59,421 bases of DNA, from NCBI GenBank assembly GCA_009911195.1, contig QXWV01000134.1:1-59421 (forward strand), read 5' to 3'. Positions 45,028-53,770 of this stretch are shown here, one piece after another (the stretch's first letter is position 1; each line of letters starts with the position of its first letter). The notes below the pieces were generated by a model that was not told where the DNA came from, made no database searches, and saw only the letters and a list, made by a program, of their open reading frames with translations. The translations under genes and the position numbers were made by a program. The stretch comes from Lachnospiraceae bacterium. Lineage in GTDB: Bacteria > Bacillota > Clostridia > Lachnospirales > Lachnospiraceae.

Positions 45028-45798
45028 CTATTCCAGCCCCAAATCCATAGCATCCGTAATCTCCTTGCGCATTTCCATAAAAGAACGGGATACATTATCC
45101 CTCGGCCTGGGCAAATGGGATAAATCATATATTTCCTTTACCACAGCCGGGCGTTTGCTCAATAGCACAATACGGTCGCCCAAATAGATGGCTTCTTCAA
45201 TATTATTGGTAACAAACAGTATCGTCCGCCTGTCCTTTTCCCATATCCTCAATATTTCATCCTGCATCTGATAACGGGTCTGCGCATCCAGCGCCCCGAA
45301 GGGCTCATCCATCAGGAGAATCTCCGCATCCGCATTGTATGCCCTTGCGATTCCTACCCTCTGTTTCATCCCGCCCGACAGTTGGCGGGGATAGCTCCCC
45401 TCAAACCCTTTTAATCCTACCATCTCCAGGAAACGCATTCCCGACTGGCGCCTTACATTCTTATTCACACCATGGTATTTTGGCCCCATCTCCACATTCT
45501 GCATGGAATTTTTCCATGGCATAATCGCCATCCGTTGAAATACCATGGATATCTTCTCGTCTGTACCATGTATTTCCGTTCCATCCCTGTATATCTTTCC
45601 GTTTGTAGGCTCTTCCAGCCCGCACAGCATATTCAGGAAAACGCTTTTGCCGCACTGGCCCGGGCCTAAAATAACAAGGAATTCATTTTCTTTTACTTCC
45701 AGGGAAATATCCTCTACCGCATCCATATCTCCTTTTGACGAAAAGTAAATTTTACACAGATGCTCCGCTTTTAACTTTATTTTTCCATCCAAGGGCAT
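45028..45798 (-). CDS. NitT/TauT-type ABC ATPase with altered H-loop
   Basis: A 256-residue nucleotide-binding subunit related to SsuB/TauB. Walker A GPGQCGKS (about 45-52), Walker B ILLMDE and the signature LSGGM (about 140) are normal. The switch His is replaced by Asn (FVTNN, about residue 198). Start MPLDGK chosen for GAGAGG upstream; it overlaps the permease end by about 22 bases. Works as a heterodimer with the ATPase that follows. Confidence 0.93.
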   Translation of the reverse strand: MPLDGKIKLKAEHLCKIYFSSKGDMDAVEDISLEVKENEFLVILGPGQCGKSVFLNMLCGLEEPTNGKIYRDGTEIHGTDEKISMVFQRMAIMPWKNSMQNVEMGPKYHGVNKNVRRQSGMRFLEMVGLKGFEGSYPRQLSGGMKQRVGIARAYNADAEILLMDEPFGALDAQTRYQMQDEILRIWEKDRRTILFVTNNIEEAIYLGDRIVLLSKRPAVVKEIYDLSHLPRPRDNVSRSFMEMRKEITDAMDLGLE

Positions 45799-46553
45799 AT
45801 CCACCTCTCAATTCTATTAAATATAAAGGACAACGCTGCTCCTATCACACCGATGAAAATCATGGCTAATAGGATGAGCGGGTAATCGCTCACGTCCTGC
45901 CCCCGGATTACCAGGAATCCCAGCCCGCTTTTCGCAGAAATCATTTCCGCCGCCAGCATAACCACCCATCCCGTCCCTATTGCAGTACGGATACCGGCAA
46001 AGATGGACGGAAAGGCCGTTGGCAGAACAATATCCGTCAGCAGTTTCCTGCCATCCGCCCCAAAAATTTTCCCTGCATCCGTATTCAGCCTGGGCACCAT
46101 GGCAACTCCCGTATACGAATTTACCACGATAGGAACGAAGGTTCCCAGGAAAATAATAATAATTTTAGGCAGTTCCCCTATGCCGAACCACATGGTAATC
46201 AAGGGAATCCATGCGATAGGCGGAATCGGGCGGATGGCTTCAAATATAGGACGTACAATCCCGCGGAACGTTTTATTCCATCCCATCAGCAGCCCCAGGG
46301 GAATTCCCAGGATAATCGAACAAGCCAACGCTTTTACCACCCGCAAAAGGCTGATTCCCGCATGTTCAAAAATTGATTTTTTTGCAATGGGCTTTTCCAA
46401 TGTTACTAAAAACCGTTCCCATACCTGGGTCAAATTAGGAATCCTGTAATCCGTATATGCTGCGACGAAGTACCATAGCGCGATAAAACACCCTATGGAT
46501 ATTACCGGAAAAATACCCAGCATTATATGATAATATTTATTCTGCTTTTTCAA
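45777..46553 (-). CDS. NitT/TauT-type ABC permease, second
   Basis: 258 residues with about six transmembrane helices and a SsuC/TauC-type EAA loop (PRLNTDAGKIFGADGRKLLT, then VLPTAFPSIFAGIRTA). It follows a related but distinct permease by one base. Two different permeases imply a heterodimeric channel, matching the two different ATPases. Confidence 0.94.
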   Translation of the reverse strand: MKKQNKYYHIMLGIFPVISIGCFIALWYFVAAYTDYRIPNLTQVWERFLVTLEKPIAKKSIFEHAGISLLRVVKALACSIILGIPLGLLMGWNKTFRGIVRPIFEAIRPIPPIAWIPLITMWFGIGELPKIIIIFLGTFVPIVVNSYTGVAMVPRLNTDAGKIFGADGRKLLTDIVLPTAFPSIFAGIRTAIGTGWVVMLAAEMISAKSGLGFLVIRGQDVSDYPLILLAMIFIGVIGAALSFIFNRIERWICPWMEK

Positions 46554-46554
46554 T

Positions 46555-47382
46555 TTATCTCGTCACCCTCCATCTCAGTACAAAGCGTTCTACCCTGTCA
46601 AACACAGCATTAAAAATAATACCCAGTATCCCAATCATCACCATTCCGCTCATAATCAAATCCACACGCCCATAGGTGCGCCCCATTAAAATCATATAGC
46701 CTAACCCCTTATTGGCCGCCAGCATCTCCGCTGCCACCAGTGTGGACCAGGCATTGCCAAGGGAAATCCTCATCCCCGCAAATACCATGGGCATCGCCGA
46801 AGGAATCCCCACCCGGCAAAAGGTCTCCCATCTGGAAGCGCCGCATGTGGCCGCCACATTTACATATACCTGATTTGTCAGTTTTATCCCGCTGTAGGAA
46901 TTTATCAGGCATGGAATAAATGCGGAAAGGAAAATAATAACCGCCTTCGCTTCCAGGCCAATCCCCAGGAATATAATCGTAAATGGTATCCAGGCAATCG
47001 GCGGAACCGGCCGGAGCACCTCAAAGACCGGTCCAATCAGCCTGTCTATCGCCTTATACCACCCCATCAGCAGCCCTAGCGGTATGCCGATGAGCAATGC
47101 CAGGGCATATCCGCTAAGTGCTACGATAAGGCTGGAGGTAATATGGGCTAACAGAAGAGAACCCTCCGGTTTCGTATCGCTCATTTTTATTGCCAAGGTT
47201 TTTACTACTTCCCATGGTGAAACAATCAGGTTTTTCGGGATAATCCCGAATCGGGCCACCATATCCCAAAGAAGGAGAAGTCCAGCGATTCCCACGATTC
47301 CCAGGCACAGGTTTCGGATACTTTCTTTCTTCATCCGGCCAAGCGCTTCTCTTTTTTTCGATTCACGAATCATTTGCTCCAT
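46555..47382 (-). CDS. NitT/TauT-type ABC permease, first
   Basis: 275 residues, about six transmembrane helices. EAA-loop region QVYVNVAATCGASRWETF, then VGIPSAMPMVFAGM. It follows the binding protein and is related to the second permease along its length (PPIAWIPFTIIFLGIG versus PPIAWIPLITMWFGIG). Confidence 0.94.
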   Translation of the reverse strand: MEQMIRESKKREALGRMKKESIRNLCLGIVGIAGLLLLWDMVARFGIIPKNLIVSPWEVVKTLAIKMSDTKPEGSLLLAHITSSLIVALSGYALALLIGIPLGLLMGWYKAIDRLIGPVFEVLRPVPPIAWIPFTIIFLGIGLEAKAVIIFLSAFIPCLINSYSGIKLTNQVYVNVAATCGASRWETFCRVGIPSAMPMVFAGMRISLGNAWSTLVAAEMLAANKGLGYMILMGRTYGRVDLIMSGMVMIGILGIIFNAVFDRVERFVLRWRVTR

Positions 47383-47399
47383 ATCTGTTCTCCCATTTT

Positions 47400-48563
47400 T
47401 TATTCCGCGTAATTCTCCTCATAAAATTCAATTGCATTCATCAGCATCGTACCGTCAAACCCATTCATCACTTTATCCATATCCGCTTCCGAATAGGTAC
47501 CGCATGCAATATAATATTTCATTGCCATTTCCAGGTTTGCCGAAAATTCATCCCCTTCAAACATAGCCTTATACTCTTCCACTGTCGGCGCATCGCTCTC
47601 CTGTACATAGGACAGGGCATATTCTTCCGTACATGTAACGCCTTCATCGATGCAAAGGTCATAATAATACTGGGCGGCTTCTTCCCTGTTTTCATTTACC
47701 CACATCGTTCCCCTGAAAATAACGTTCATAATCTTCTGTGTAGTTTCTTCGTCTGCAAGAGCTTTGTCCGAAGCAAGGATAACCGAAGGAACAAAAAGCT
47801 TCGCCGCCTCACAACTGGATGCCGGAATCAGACCCTCACCTTCCCCATCGGCGCTGAATGTGGACCAAAGGCAAACCGCATCGCCTTCACCGGCCAGAAA
47901 TGCCTGATATGCTGCTGCAATTTCCATATGTACAATATTCACATCATCTTCCTTCAACCCTAAAGCGTCCAAGGTTGCCAAAAGCTGCAGATGCCCCAGC
48001 GAGCCCTTGGTGCAAAGAATGGTTTTCCCTTTATAAAGCTCCGGCGTACCATAAATGCCCTCATAGCCTTCTACCTGCCCCTGCCCTGCCAAAGCAATTT
48101 CGCTGTCAGGCCGCACATAAAGCTTCTGGGAAGAATAATCCCAGAATGAAAATCCCAGGCAAGTCAAATCATAGGAAACCAGCCCTGTAACCCCTGCTGC
48201 AATCCCCATAACGCCCACGCTCCATGAATCGCTGGCTACGGCTTCCAACTGGGGTGCTCCTGCTATATAGGTTAATACATCTACGTCCAGCCCTTCTTCC
48301 TCAAACCATCCCTTATCCAGTGCCACATATATCCCCAGGGAATGAAGCGCCGGCTGAGCGCTCAAAGTAACCTTTGTCAGTTCCTTCGGCTCATCTTCAT
48401 CCGCCTCCTGCCCATCTTCTGCCTGTTTATTTTCCGTCTGCCCTTCCCCTTCCGTTTGCGCAGATGCGGCTTCACCCTCTGCTTCCTTCGGGCTTCCGCA
48501 TCCTGCCATGACCCCGGATACCATCACTAATGCCATAAACAACGCTAACAACTTCTTTTTCAT
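47400..48563 (-). CDS. NitT/TauT-type substrate-binding lipoprotein
   Basis: A 387-residue binding protein. Lipobox VMAGC (Cys about 22) follows a standard signal peptide, then a long acidic E/Q/A tether (about 25-55), then the SsuA/TauA-type fold starting LSAQPALHSLGIYVALDKGWF. The family binds sulfonates, nitrate, or aromatic and pyrimidine compounds. With a cytoplasmic sulfatase in the operon, an organic sulfate ester or sulfonate is the likely ligand. Start MKKKLLALF has GGGGT upstream and lies directly after leader copy E. Confidence 0.93.
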   Translation of the reverse strand: MKKKLLALFMALVMVSGVMAGCGSPKEAEGEAASAQTEGEGQTENKQAEDGQEADEDEPKELTKVTLSAQPALHSLGIYVALDKGWFEEEGLDVDVLTYIAGAPQLEAVASDSWSVGVMGIAAGVTGLVSYDLTCLGFSFWDYSSQKLYVRPDSEIALAGQGQVEGYEGIYGTPELYKGKTILCTKGSLGHLQLLATLDALGLKEDDVNIVHMEIAAAYQAFLAGEGDAVCLWSTFSADGEGEGLIPASSCEAAKLFVPSVILASDKALADEETTQKIMNVIFRGTMWVNENREEAAQYYYDLCIDEGVTCTEEYALSYVQESDAPTVEEYKAMFEGDEFSANLEMAMKYYIACGTYSEADMDKVMNGFDGTMLMNAIEFYEENYAE

Positions 48564-48690
48564 TTTTTGTACCCCATCTTTCTGCGCAGCTTTTCTCTTA
48601 TTACTTTTGGGCAAGGCACAGGCTTTGCCAAAACCATGCCAGCCCCCTGCAAGTCTGCGTTTGCCACGCCGACACAAACCTACCTGTGTT
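48564..48690 (-). repeat. Dispersed leader element, copy E
   Basis: On the minus strand, GTTTGTGTCGGCGTGGCAAAC is followed further on by AAAAGCTGCGCAGAAAGATGGGG before the binding-protein ATG. The GTTTG and GCGCAGAAA parts match the other copies. It is longer, with an extra GGCAAAGCCTGTGCCTTGCC hairpin between them. The remaining gap to 48876 holds the terminator at 48804-48838 and nothing else clear. Confidence 0.6.
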
Positions 48691-48803
48691 TTCTATTTCT
48701 ATTAATCATTGTAATAGACCATATCCCTTAAAAATATGGACAAAACATACTTTTTCATCAAATATCCGACTAATGCGCCACCTTAGCGGTCTCCAATCAA
48801 GTA

Positions 48804-48838
48804 GGGAAAAACCGGGGCATTTTGATAAATGCCCCGGC
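48804..48838 (-). terminator. Terminator of kinase-regulator operon
   Basis: CCGGGGCATTT/AAATGCCCCGG stem (48812-48837) followed by TTTTT on the minus strand, about 40 bases past the regulator stop. It separates the two-component genes from the importer operon. Confidence 0.88.
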
Positions 48839-48876
48839 ACTGTCCTTTTCAGAGATATCTATTCGTCAAAATCGCG

Positions 48877-50397
48877 CTAACCCGAAATGTTTCTATGCCT
48901 TTTCCTCCAGTTCATCGGCGTTTCCCCATATATTTCCCGGAATTTCTGTGAAAAATAGCTGCCGCTCCCATACCCCACCTTTTCGGCAATCATAGCGATA
49001 TCCCATTCCGTATCGACCAGCATTTCCGCCCCATGCGCCATCCGTAGCTGTGTCAGGTAATTTACAAAGGAAACTCCCATTTCCATTTTAAAAACCCGAT
49101 AGAGATAATCCGTATTATAATTCAGTTTTTCCGCAATCTCCTGCATGGATACTATGGTTGCGTAATGGGCCTCCACATACCCTATCACCCCTTTTACCGC
49201 CGGGCTTGTATTCTGCGCGGCCAACTCGAAGCGTTTCCCCGCCGCCTCAAGCATCTCCCTTACCTTTTGAAAATCCAATTCCTCTATTTTCCAGTTGGAC
49301 TTCTCTGTGGAATCCGCCTCCTCCCCTGTCTGTAGCTCCATTTCCAATAGCAGCCGCTCCAGCATCCTGTCCGTCTGCACCGGATAAAAATCCCTTCTGC
49401 CGCCTGCCATCACCAGAAACTGCTCCAGCTTTTGGGCAAACCCTTCTCCATCCCTGCGGGCAATCTGTTCCCTCATGCCCCCGTAAAGCTTTTCCATTTT
49501 TTGATATTTCCACTGGTTTTCTGTGGAGCTTGATAAATCATACTTACAAATGGATATGCTTTTCCCATCGCTATTTATCTGCGTATATAGGGCGGAATTG
49601 CTTTGACGGACTGCTTTCTGCAAATTAGCTATCCCGTACAAAATTTCGCTGATGCCCATGGGAAGCTCTATCGCCTGAAACAAAAGCTGGACATATTCAT
49701 TGTAAATATAATTCTGGAACATAAAGCTATTATGAAGCACATTAAATATAAGCACCAGCCGCTGGGGATGTACCAGCAGGAACATATTCAGGTTCTCTAT
49801 CCGTTCGTATATAAGCGCTGTCTCAACTTTCGATATTACCCTGTCCACATCCGTCTGTTCCGGGATAAAAATCATTACGCTGGCTACCACGCCATCCATC
49901 AGCTTTACATCATAGTTTTTTACCAGCTCCAGAATTTCTTCCCTGGAAAGCTCTTTCCCTTTCAGAAGAACATACATAAAATCATTCTTCGCAGTCTGGC
50001 GGAGACGGTTTCCATAGGCCGTATTCCTGGCTGCTATCAGCTTATTATGTAGCTGCACCAGCCTTTCCATATTCAGCTCCGATTTCAGCAGATATTCCAC
50101 CGCCCCGTTCATAAATGAAGTCCTGGCATAACTGAAATCGTCATAATTAGACAAAATTACCACATCTATCTGCCCATCATCCGCCTTCACTGCCTCCAAA
50201 AGCTGAAGCCCGTCCATGTCCACCATCCGGATATCCGTCAAAATCAGTTCCGGTTTGGCCTTTTCTATTAGTTTCAGCGCTTCCCTTCCATTCCTTGCCT
50301 CCCCGCAGCAATCAAAATATTCCGGAAGCTTTTTCAAAAGGCTTATAATCCATGCACGAATCGGCGCTTCATCATCCACTATGATTACCTTTATCAT
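48877..50397 (-). CDS. YesN-type response regulator, AraC family
   Basis: 506 residues. Receiver: IIVDDEA, phospho-acceptor in LTDIRMVDMDG, VILSNY, and LLKS. C-terminal AraC domain: MQEIAEKLNYNTDYLYRVFK, then AEKVGYGSGSYFSQKFREIYG. Start MIKVII has GGGGTGAT upstream. It is nine bases past the kinase stop. Presumably controls the NitT/TauT importer-sulfatase operon downstream. Confidence 0.93.
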   Translation of the reverse strand: MIKVIIVDDEAPIRAWIISLLKKLPEYFDCCGEARNGREALKLIEKAKPELILTDIRMVDMDGLQLLEAVKADDGQIDVVILSNYDDFSYARTSFMNGAVEYLLKSELNMERLVQLHNKLIAARNTAYGNRLRQTAKNDFMYVLLKGKELSREEILELVKNYDVKLMDGVVASVMIFIPEQTDVDRVISKVETALIYERIENLNMFLLVHPQRLVLIFNVLHNSFMFQNYIYNEYVQLLFQAIELPMGISEILYGIANLQKAVRQSNSALYTQINSDGKSISICKYDLSSSTENQWKYQKMEKLYGGMREQIARRDGEGFAQKLEQFLVMAGGRRDFYPVQTDRMLERLLLEMELQTGEEADSTEKSNWKIEELDFQKVREMLEAAGKRFELAAQNTSPAVKGVIGYVEAHYATIVSMQEIAEKLNYNTDYLYRVFKMEMGVSFVNYLTQLRMAHGAEMLVDTEWDIAMIAEKVGYGSGSYFSQKFREIYGETPMNWRKRHRNISG

Positions 50398-50408
50398 CTT
50401 ATCACCCC

Positions 50409-52181
50409 TCATCCTGGAAGCATATCCACATGCCTATCCGGTGCACCGGGAATGGAAAAAGGTATCATCAGGATAACTTCCGTTCCCTCCCCAGGGCCAG
50501 AATGTATCTCTATCTTATATTTTTCCCCATAGGCCGCCCCCAGCCTGTTTAGTACATTGTTCATCCCCTGATGCCTGCCCATATCCGCCAGATGCTCCCG
50601 AAACACCTTTAACTGCCCGTCATCCATCCCCACTCCATCATCCTTCACGGACAGCAACAGGTACTCCCCTTCATGCCGTACCGCAATCAGCAATTGACAA
50701 CTATGCCCACAAGGCTCTATGCCATGAAGAATGGCATTTTCCACAATAGGCTGAATCAGCATGTGAATCATTTCCGCCTTCCTGGCCTCTTCTTCTATCT
50801 GGTATACCACATCGAAACTGTCCGTATACCGGTATTTCATAATGCTGATATATTGTTCCAGATGCCGGAGCATCTCCCCCACCGTAATTTTTTCGCCTAC
50901 AGTCTTGAACATCCACCTGAGATACTCGATAAAATCCACCAGCATATGGGAAGCATCCTCGGATTTCCCGATATCCACCAGGCACTTGGCACAAAAAACT
51001 GTGTTATAAATAAAATGAGGGTTAATCTGCATCTGGAGGAAATCCATTTCTGCCTTCCGTTTCTTCCTCTCTTTTTCTTTGATTTCATCCACCAGCCTGC
51101 GGATACGGGCCTGCATCTCTTCCAACGCATTGCTTATCTGGTGAATCTCCTGCCAGCCGCTGCACTGGAAATCAATATCCAGGTTATCCCCATCTAACAG
51201 CATAACCTTGTCCCCCAAACGCTGTATCTGCCGGGAAAAAATTTTCGCATATAGCAGCGCCAGGACAATGCCTGCTCCGATAACCAGCACACAAAGTACC
51301 ATCACATGGAAATTCACATAAGAAACTGCCGAAAGAATACGCTGATAAGGGTAATGCTCCACTATTGTCAACCCTAAAACCGGATTGTAGTAGCTGGAAA
51401 CTAAATATTCCGTTCCATCATCGGATATTGTTTCCGCCCGGTTATCCCCAAAAACATGCCCGTAATTACTTCCTAAAAGCTCCTTACGGTTCGTCGAAAC
51501 AATCCTGTTTTCACTGTTCACCAAATAAATATAGCTGTTTTCCGAAACCTGCGAATACTCATCCGATATTACATTCTCCGGTACGCATACCAGAAAATAG
51601 CCCCGTTCCTTCCGGTAAGAGCCATACACTAACCTCCCGAAAATAAGAACCGATGCTTCCGTCTTTTCATCCAATATATCCTTATACGGGCCGCAAATGC
51701 ATACCCTTCCTTCCGCATCCGCTATTTTGTCATAATATCCCATGTCATATAAAAAGGAAAAGTTGTAGGTATCCAAATATCTGTTTTTAGATATGTAGTT
51801 ATAATCATTCATACAATGCAGCACAACATAATAATCAAAATAATAATTGGCCAGCATATTCCGGTAATCCATATCCAGGCTTTTCATGCTGCTGTTAAAG
51901 CTTTGCCTGTTTGCTTCCGCATACTCTTCGTTCGCCTCAATAATCGTATCCAGCTCATCCGCATAATAGTAAGAATTGGAGACAAGGGAAGCGCTTTTGT
52001 AAATCTGGTTAGTTTTCTCCGACACTTGGTACAATACATCCGCCCTTGCTTCCCTGTAATTATCCAAAAGCGCTTCCGAATAATCCCTATAGCAGATAAA
52101 TGCCGTTAAGGCAGCGGTAGAAACGCTAAATAACACCAAAGAAAAAAACATAATTGTCCGGAATTTGAAGCCTTTTTTCAT
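50409..52181 (-). CDS. YesM-type sensor histidine kinase
   Basis: 590 residues. Transmembrane helices near 10-32 and 285-308, an extracytoplasmic sensor between, a HAMP linker, His signature QINPHFIYNTV, N-box PIVENAILHG and G-box DDGVGMDDG. Start MKKGFKFRT with GGGG seven bases upstream; an upstream in-frame start adds 13 residues and is less likely. Cognate regulator follows. Confidence 0.92.
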   Translation of the reverse strand: MKKGFKFRTIMFFSLVLFSVSTAALTAFICYRDYSEALLDNYREARADVLYQVSEKTNQIYKSASLVSNSYYYADELDTIIEANEEYAEANRQSFNSSMKSLDMDYRNMLANYYFDYYVVLHCMNDYNYISKNRYLDTYNFSFLYDMGYYDKIADAEGRVCICGPYKDILDEKTEASVLIFGRLVYGSYRKERGYFLVCVPENVISDEYSQVSENSYIYLVNSENRIVSTNRKELLGSNYGHVFGDNRAETISDDGTEYLVSSYYNPVLGLTIVEHYPYQRILSAVSYVNFHVMVLCVLVIGAGIVLALLYAKIFSRQIQRLGDKVMLLDGDNLDIDFQCSGWQEIHQISNALEEMQARIRRLVDEIKEKERKKRKAEMDFLQMQINPHFIYNTVFCAKCLVDIGKSEDASHMLVDFIEYLRWMFKTVGEKITVGEMLRHLEQYISIMKYRYTDSFDVVYQIEEEARKAEMIHMLIQPIVENAILHGIEPCGHSCQLLIAVRHEGEYLLLSVKDDGVGMDDGQLKVFREHLADMGRHQGMNNVLNRLGAAYGEKYKIEIHSGPGEGTEVILMIPFSIPGAPDRHVDMLPG

Positions 52182-52329
52182 CCTTATACCCCATGCCCGC
52201 TTTACCGGGCTAAAAACCAATGCTTGGAATCTCTTATCCGTTCATTCGGAAAACAAGCCCATATCCCCGTCTACGATATTTATTTTAGCAGAATCCTATT
52301 ATAAGTAAAAGCTGATTTTGCAAAAGCGC

Positions 52330-53754
52330 TCATGATAGCAAAAAAACATTAACTGCCCACTCTTCAAAAAATTTTGTTTTTTCTTCATCCATTTTAGCGG
52401 ACGGTTTTTCCTCAAGCGCATCTTCACTCCATTTATAATTAACCCTATAGCAAAATCCATCCTCTAATTCTTCCAATTCCCCTTCCCTTTTCATAGATTC
52501 CTTTAACAGGTTAAAAATAGTATCCGTTAATTCCATTTTATTGCCATCTTTATTGTTACACATCCCGCTTGCTAATAGCAATTCATGTACATCTTTACAT
52601 TCTAAGCAGCTTTTACCCTTTTTCCCGCTGTTTTCTTTGACTTTCCCAAAGTGCCGCTTCCAGTTTTCCCTATACTTGTCTTTAAAATTTTTCGCATCTA
52701 TCCGGCTTGCTTTTTCTTCTGTAAAATATTGTTTTTCATAAATATCATATGCTTCTATTTCTATAGAAAACTGATTATCTATATCTGCGAAATATGTGCG
52801 GAGTGCTATACAAAATATGTATGCAAATAAGCAGCCATCTACAGAGTTTTCTTTAAATTTATTATGCGCTGACCAGTTCCTGAAATTCCTTACAGACTGA
52901 TGATACTTTTTAAGCATTACCCTATCATCATTGTTCAACTTATTTATATCAGCGCTTTCTTCATGGAACATTGATGCTACTTGCAATGTATGATAATATA
53001 CCGTTTCCGGTTTCTGTGGTTTTATGACCGGAAACAATAATTCTATCCTGTCTAACATATTGCTGAACCCGGCAGCTTCTATTTTCACTGCTTTTTCTTT
53101 ATGGAAATATATCTGATTAAATGCAATATTTTCCGCTTTCTCATCTGCTATCTTTTCCTTCCAATATTCACACGCTTTATACACCAACCGCCGTATCTGA
53201 TAATATGCATCTTCATAATACTTATTTATCCAGCCTTTATTATCAGCAGACGCTTTCTTTCCACTCTTCTCTATAATAAAATCCCTTCCGTCCCTTGCGT
53301 CTGTACAGATATGAGCTTTTTTCAAAAATTCAATCGGATTATGCTTTCCATTCCCTGTTAAAAAAATCATGCGTTCGTTTGGATATCCACAGTTTAAAAG
53401 AAAAATGTATAAATACATTCCCGCTTTTTCTTTAAAATCATCCTTGTCCGTTACTTCTACCCTCATCTGTTTAAGCGTTTCTTCAATTTCCGGATAATCC
53501 TCCTCATCAATACCTTCTTTCATATTGATGTCAAATACCACTAAGTCATAACGGGCATTCCTGCTTTTTAATTCTTTCAATGCCTTTTTGTACTCTTTAA
53601 TCAGACAAACCTCAGCGGCCAGCTCATAAAAATAATCCTGGATAACTGACATATTATCCCTTTGGCCCTCTTCCATCTCTAATATATCTTCATCAATATT
53701 ACCTGCATCATTATCATCGCAATCATCTATCCACAATATATTTTTATATTCCAT
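52330..53754 (-). CDS. Receiver-HEPN protein (putative phospho-controlled RNase)
   Basis: A 474-residue protein not matching a family I can name. Residues 1-165 look like an unusual receiver domain: acidic pair WIDDCDD (D10, D11), phospho-acceptor D75 in VVFDINM, T133 in FLTGNG, K163 in IIEKS. A helical region from about 170 to 330 contains RNWSAH (R292-H297), the Rx4H active-site motif of HEPN RNases, flanked by long helices as in that fold. The C-terminal 140 residues are charged and lysine-rich. It follows the GHKL gene by 16 bases. Inference: a phosphorelay from the GHKL protein turns the HEPN domain on or off. AT-rich, unlike the genes to its left. Confidence 0.7.
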   Translation of the reverse strand: MEYKNILWIDDCDDNDAGNIDEDILEMEEGQRDNMSVIQDYFYELAAEVCLIKEYKKALKELKSRNARYDLVVFDINMKEGIDEEDYPEIEETLKQMRVEVTDKDDFKEKAGMYLYIFLLNCGYPNERMIFLTGNGKHNPIEFLKKAHICTDARDGRDFIIEKSGKKASADNKGWINKYYEDAYYQIRRLVYKACEYWKEKIADEKAENIAFNQIYFHKEKAVKIEAAGFSNMLDRIELLFPVIKPQKPETVYYHTLQVASMFHEESADINKLNNDDRVMLKKYHQSVRNFRNWSAHNKFKENSVDGCLFAYIFCIALRTYFADIDNQFSIEIEAYDIYEKQYFTEEKASRIDAKNFKDKYRENWKRHFGKVKENSGKKGKSCLECKDVHELLLASGMCNNKDGNKMELTDTIFNLLKESMKREGELEELEDGFCYRVNYKWSEDALEEKPSAKMDEEKTKFFEEWAVNVFLLS

Positions 53755-53770
53755 CACATTTCCCACTTTC

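Noticed and set aside
48690-48800. Riboswitch before the NitT/TauT binding protein
   Set aside because: The only clear structures are the dispersed leader element and the terminator; no known aptamer motif could be recognised.
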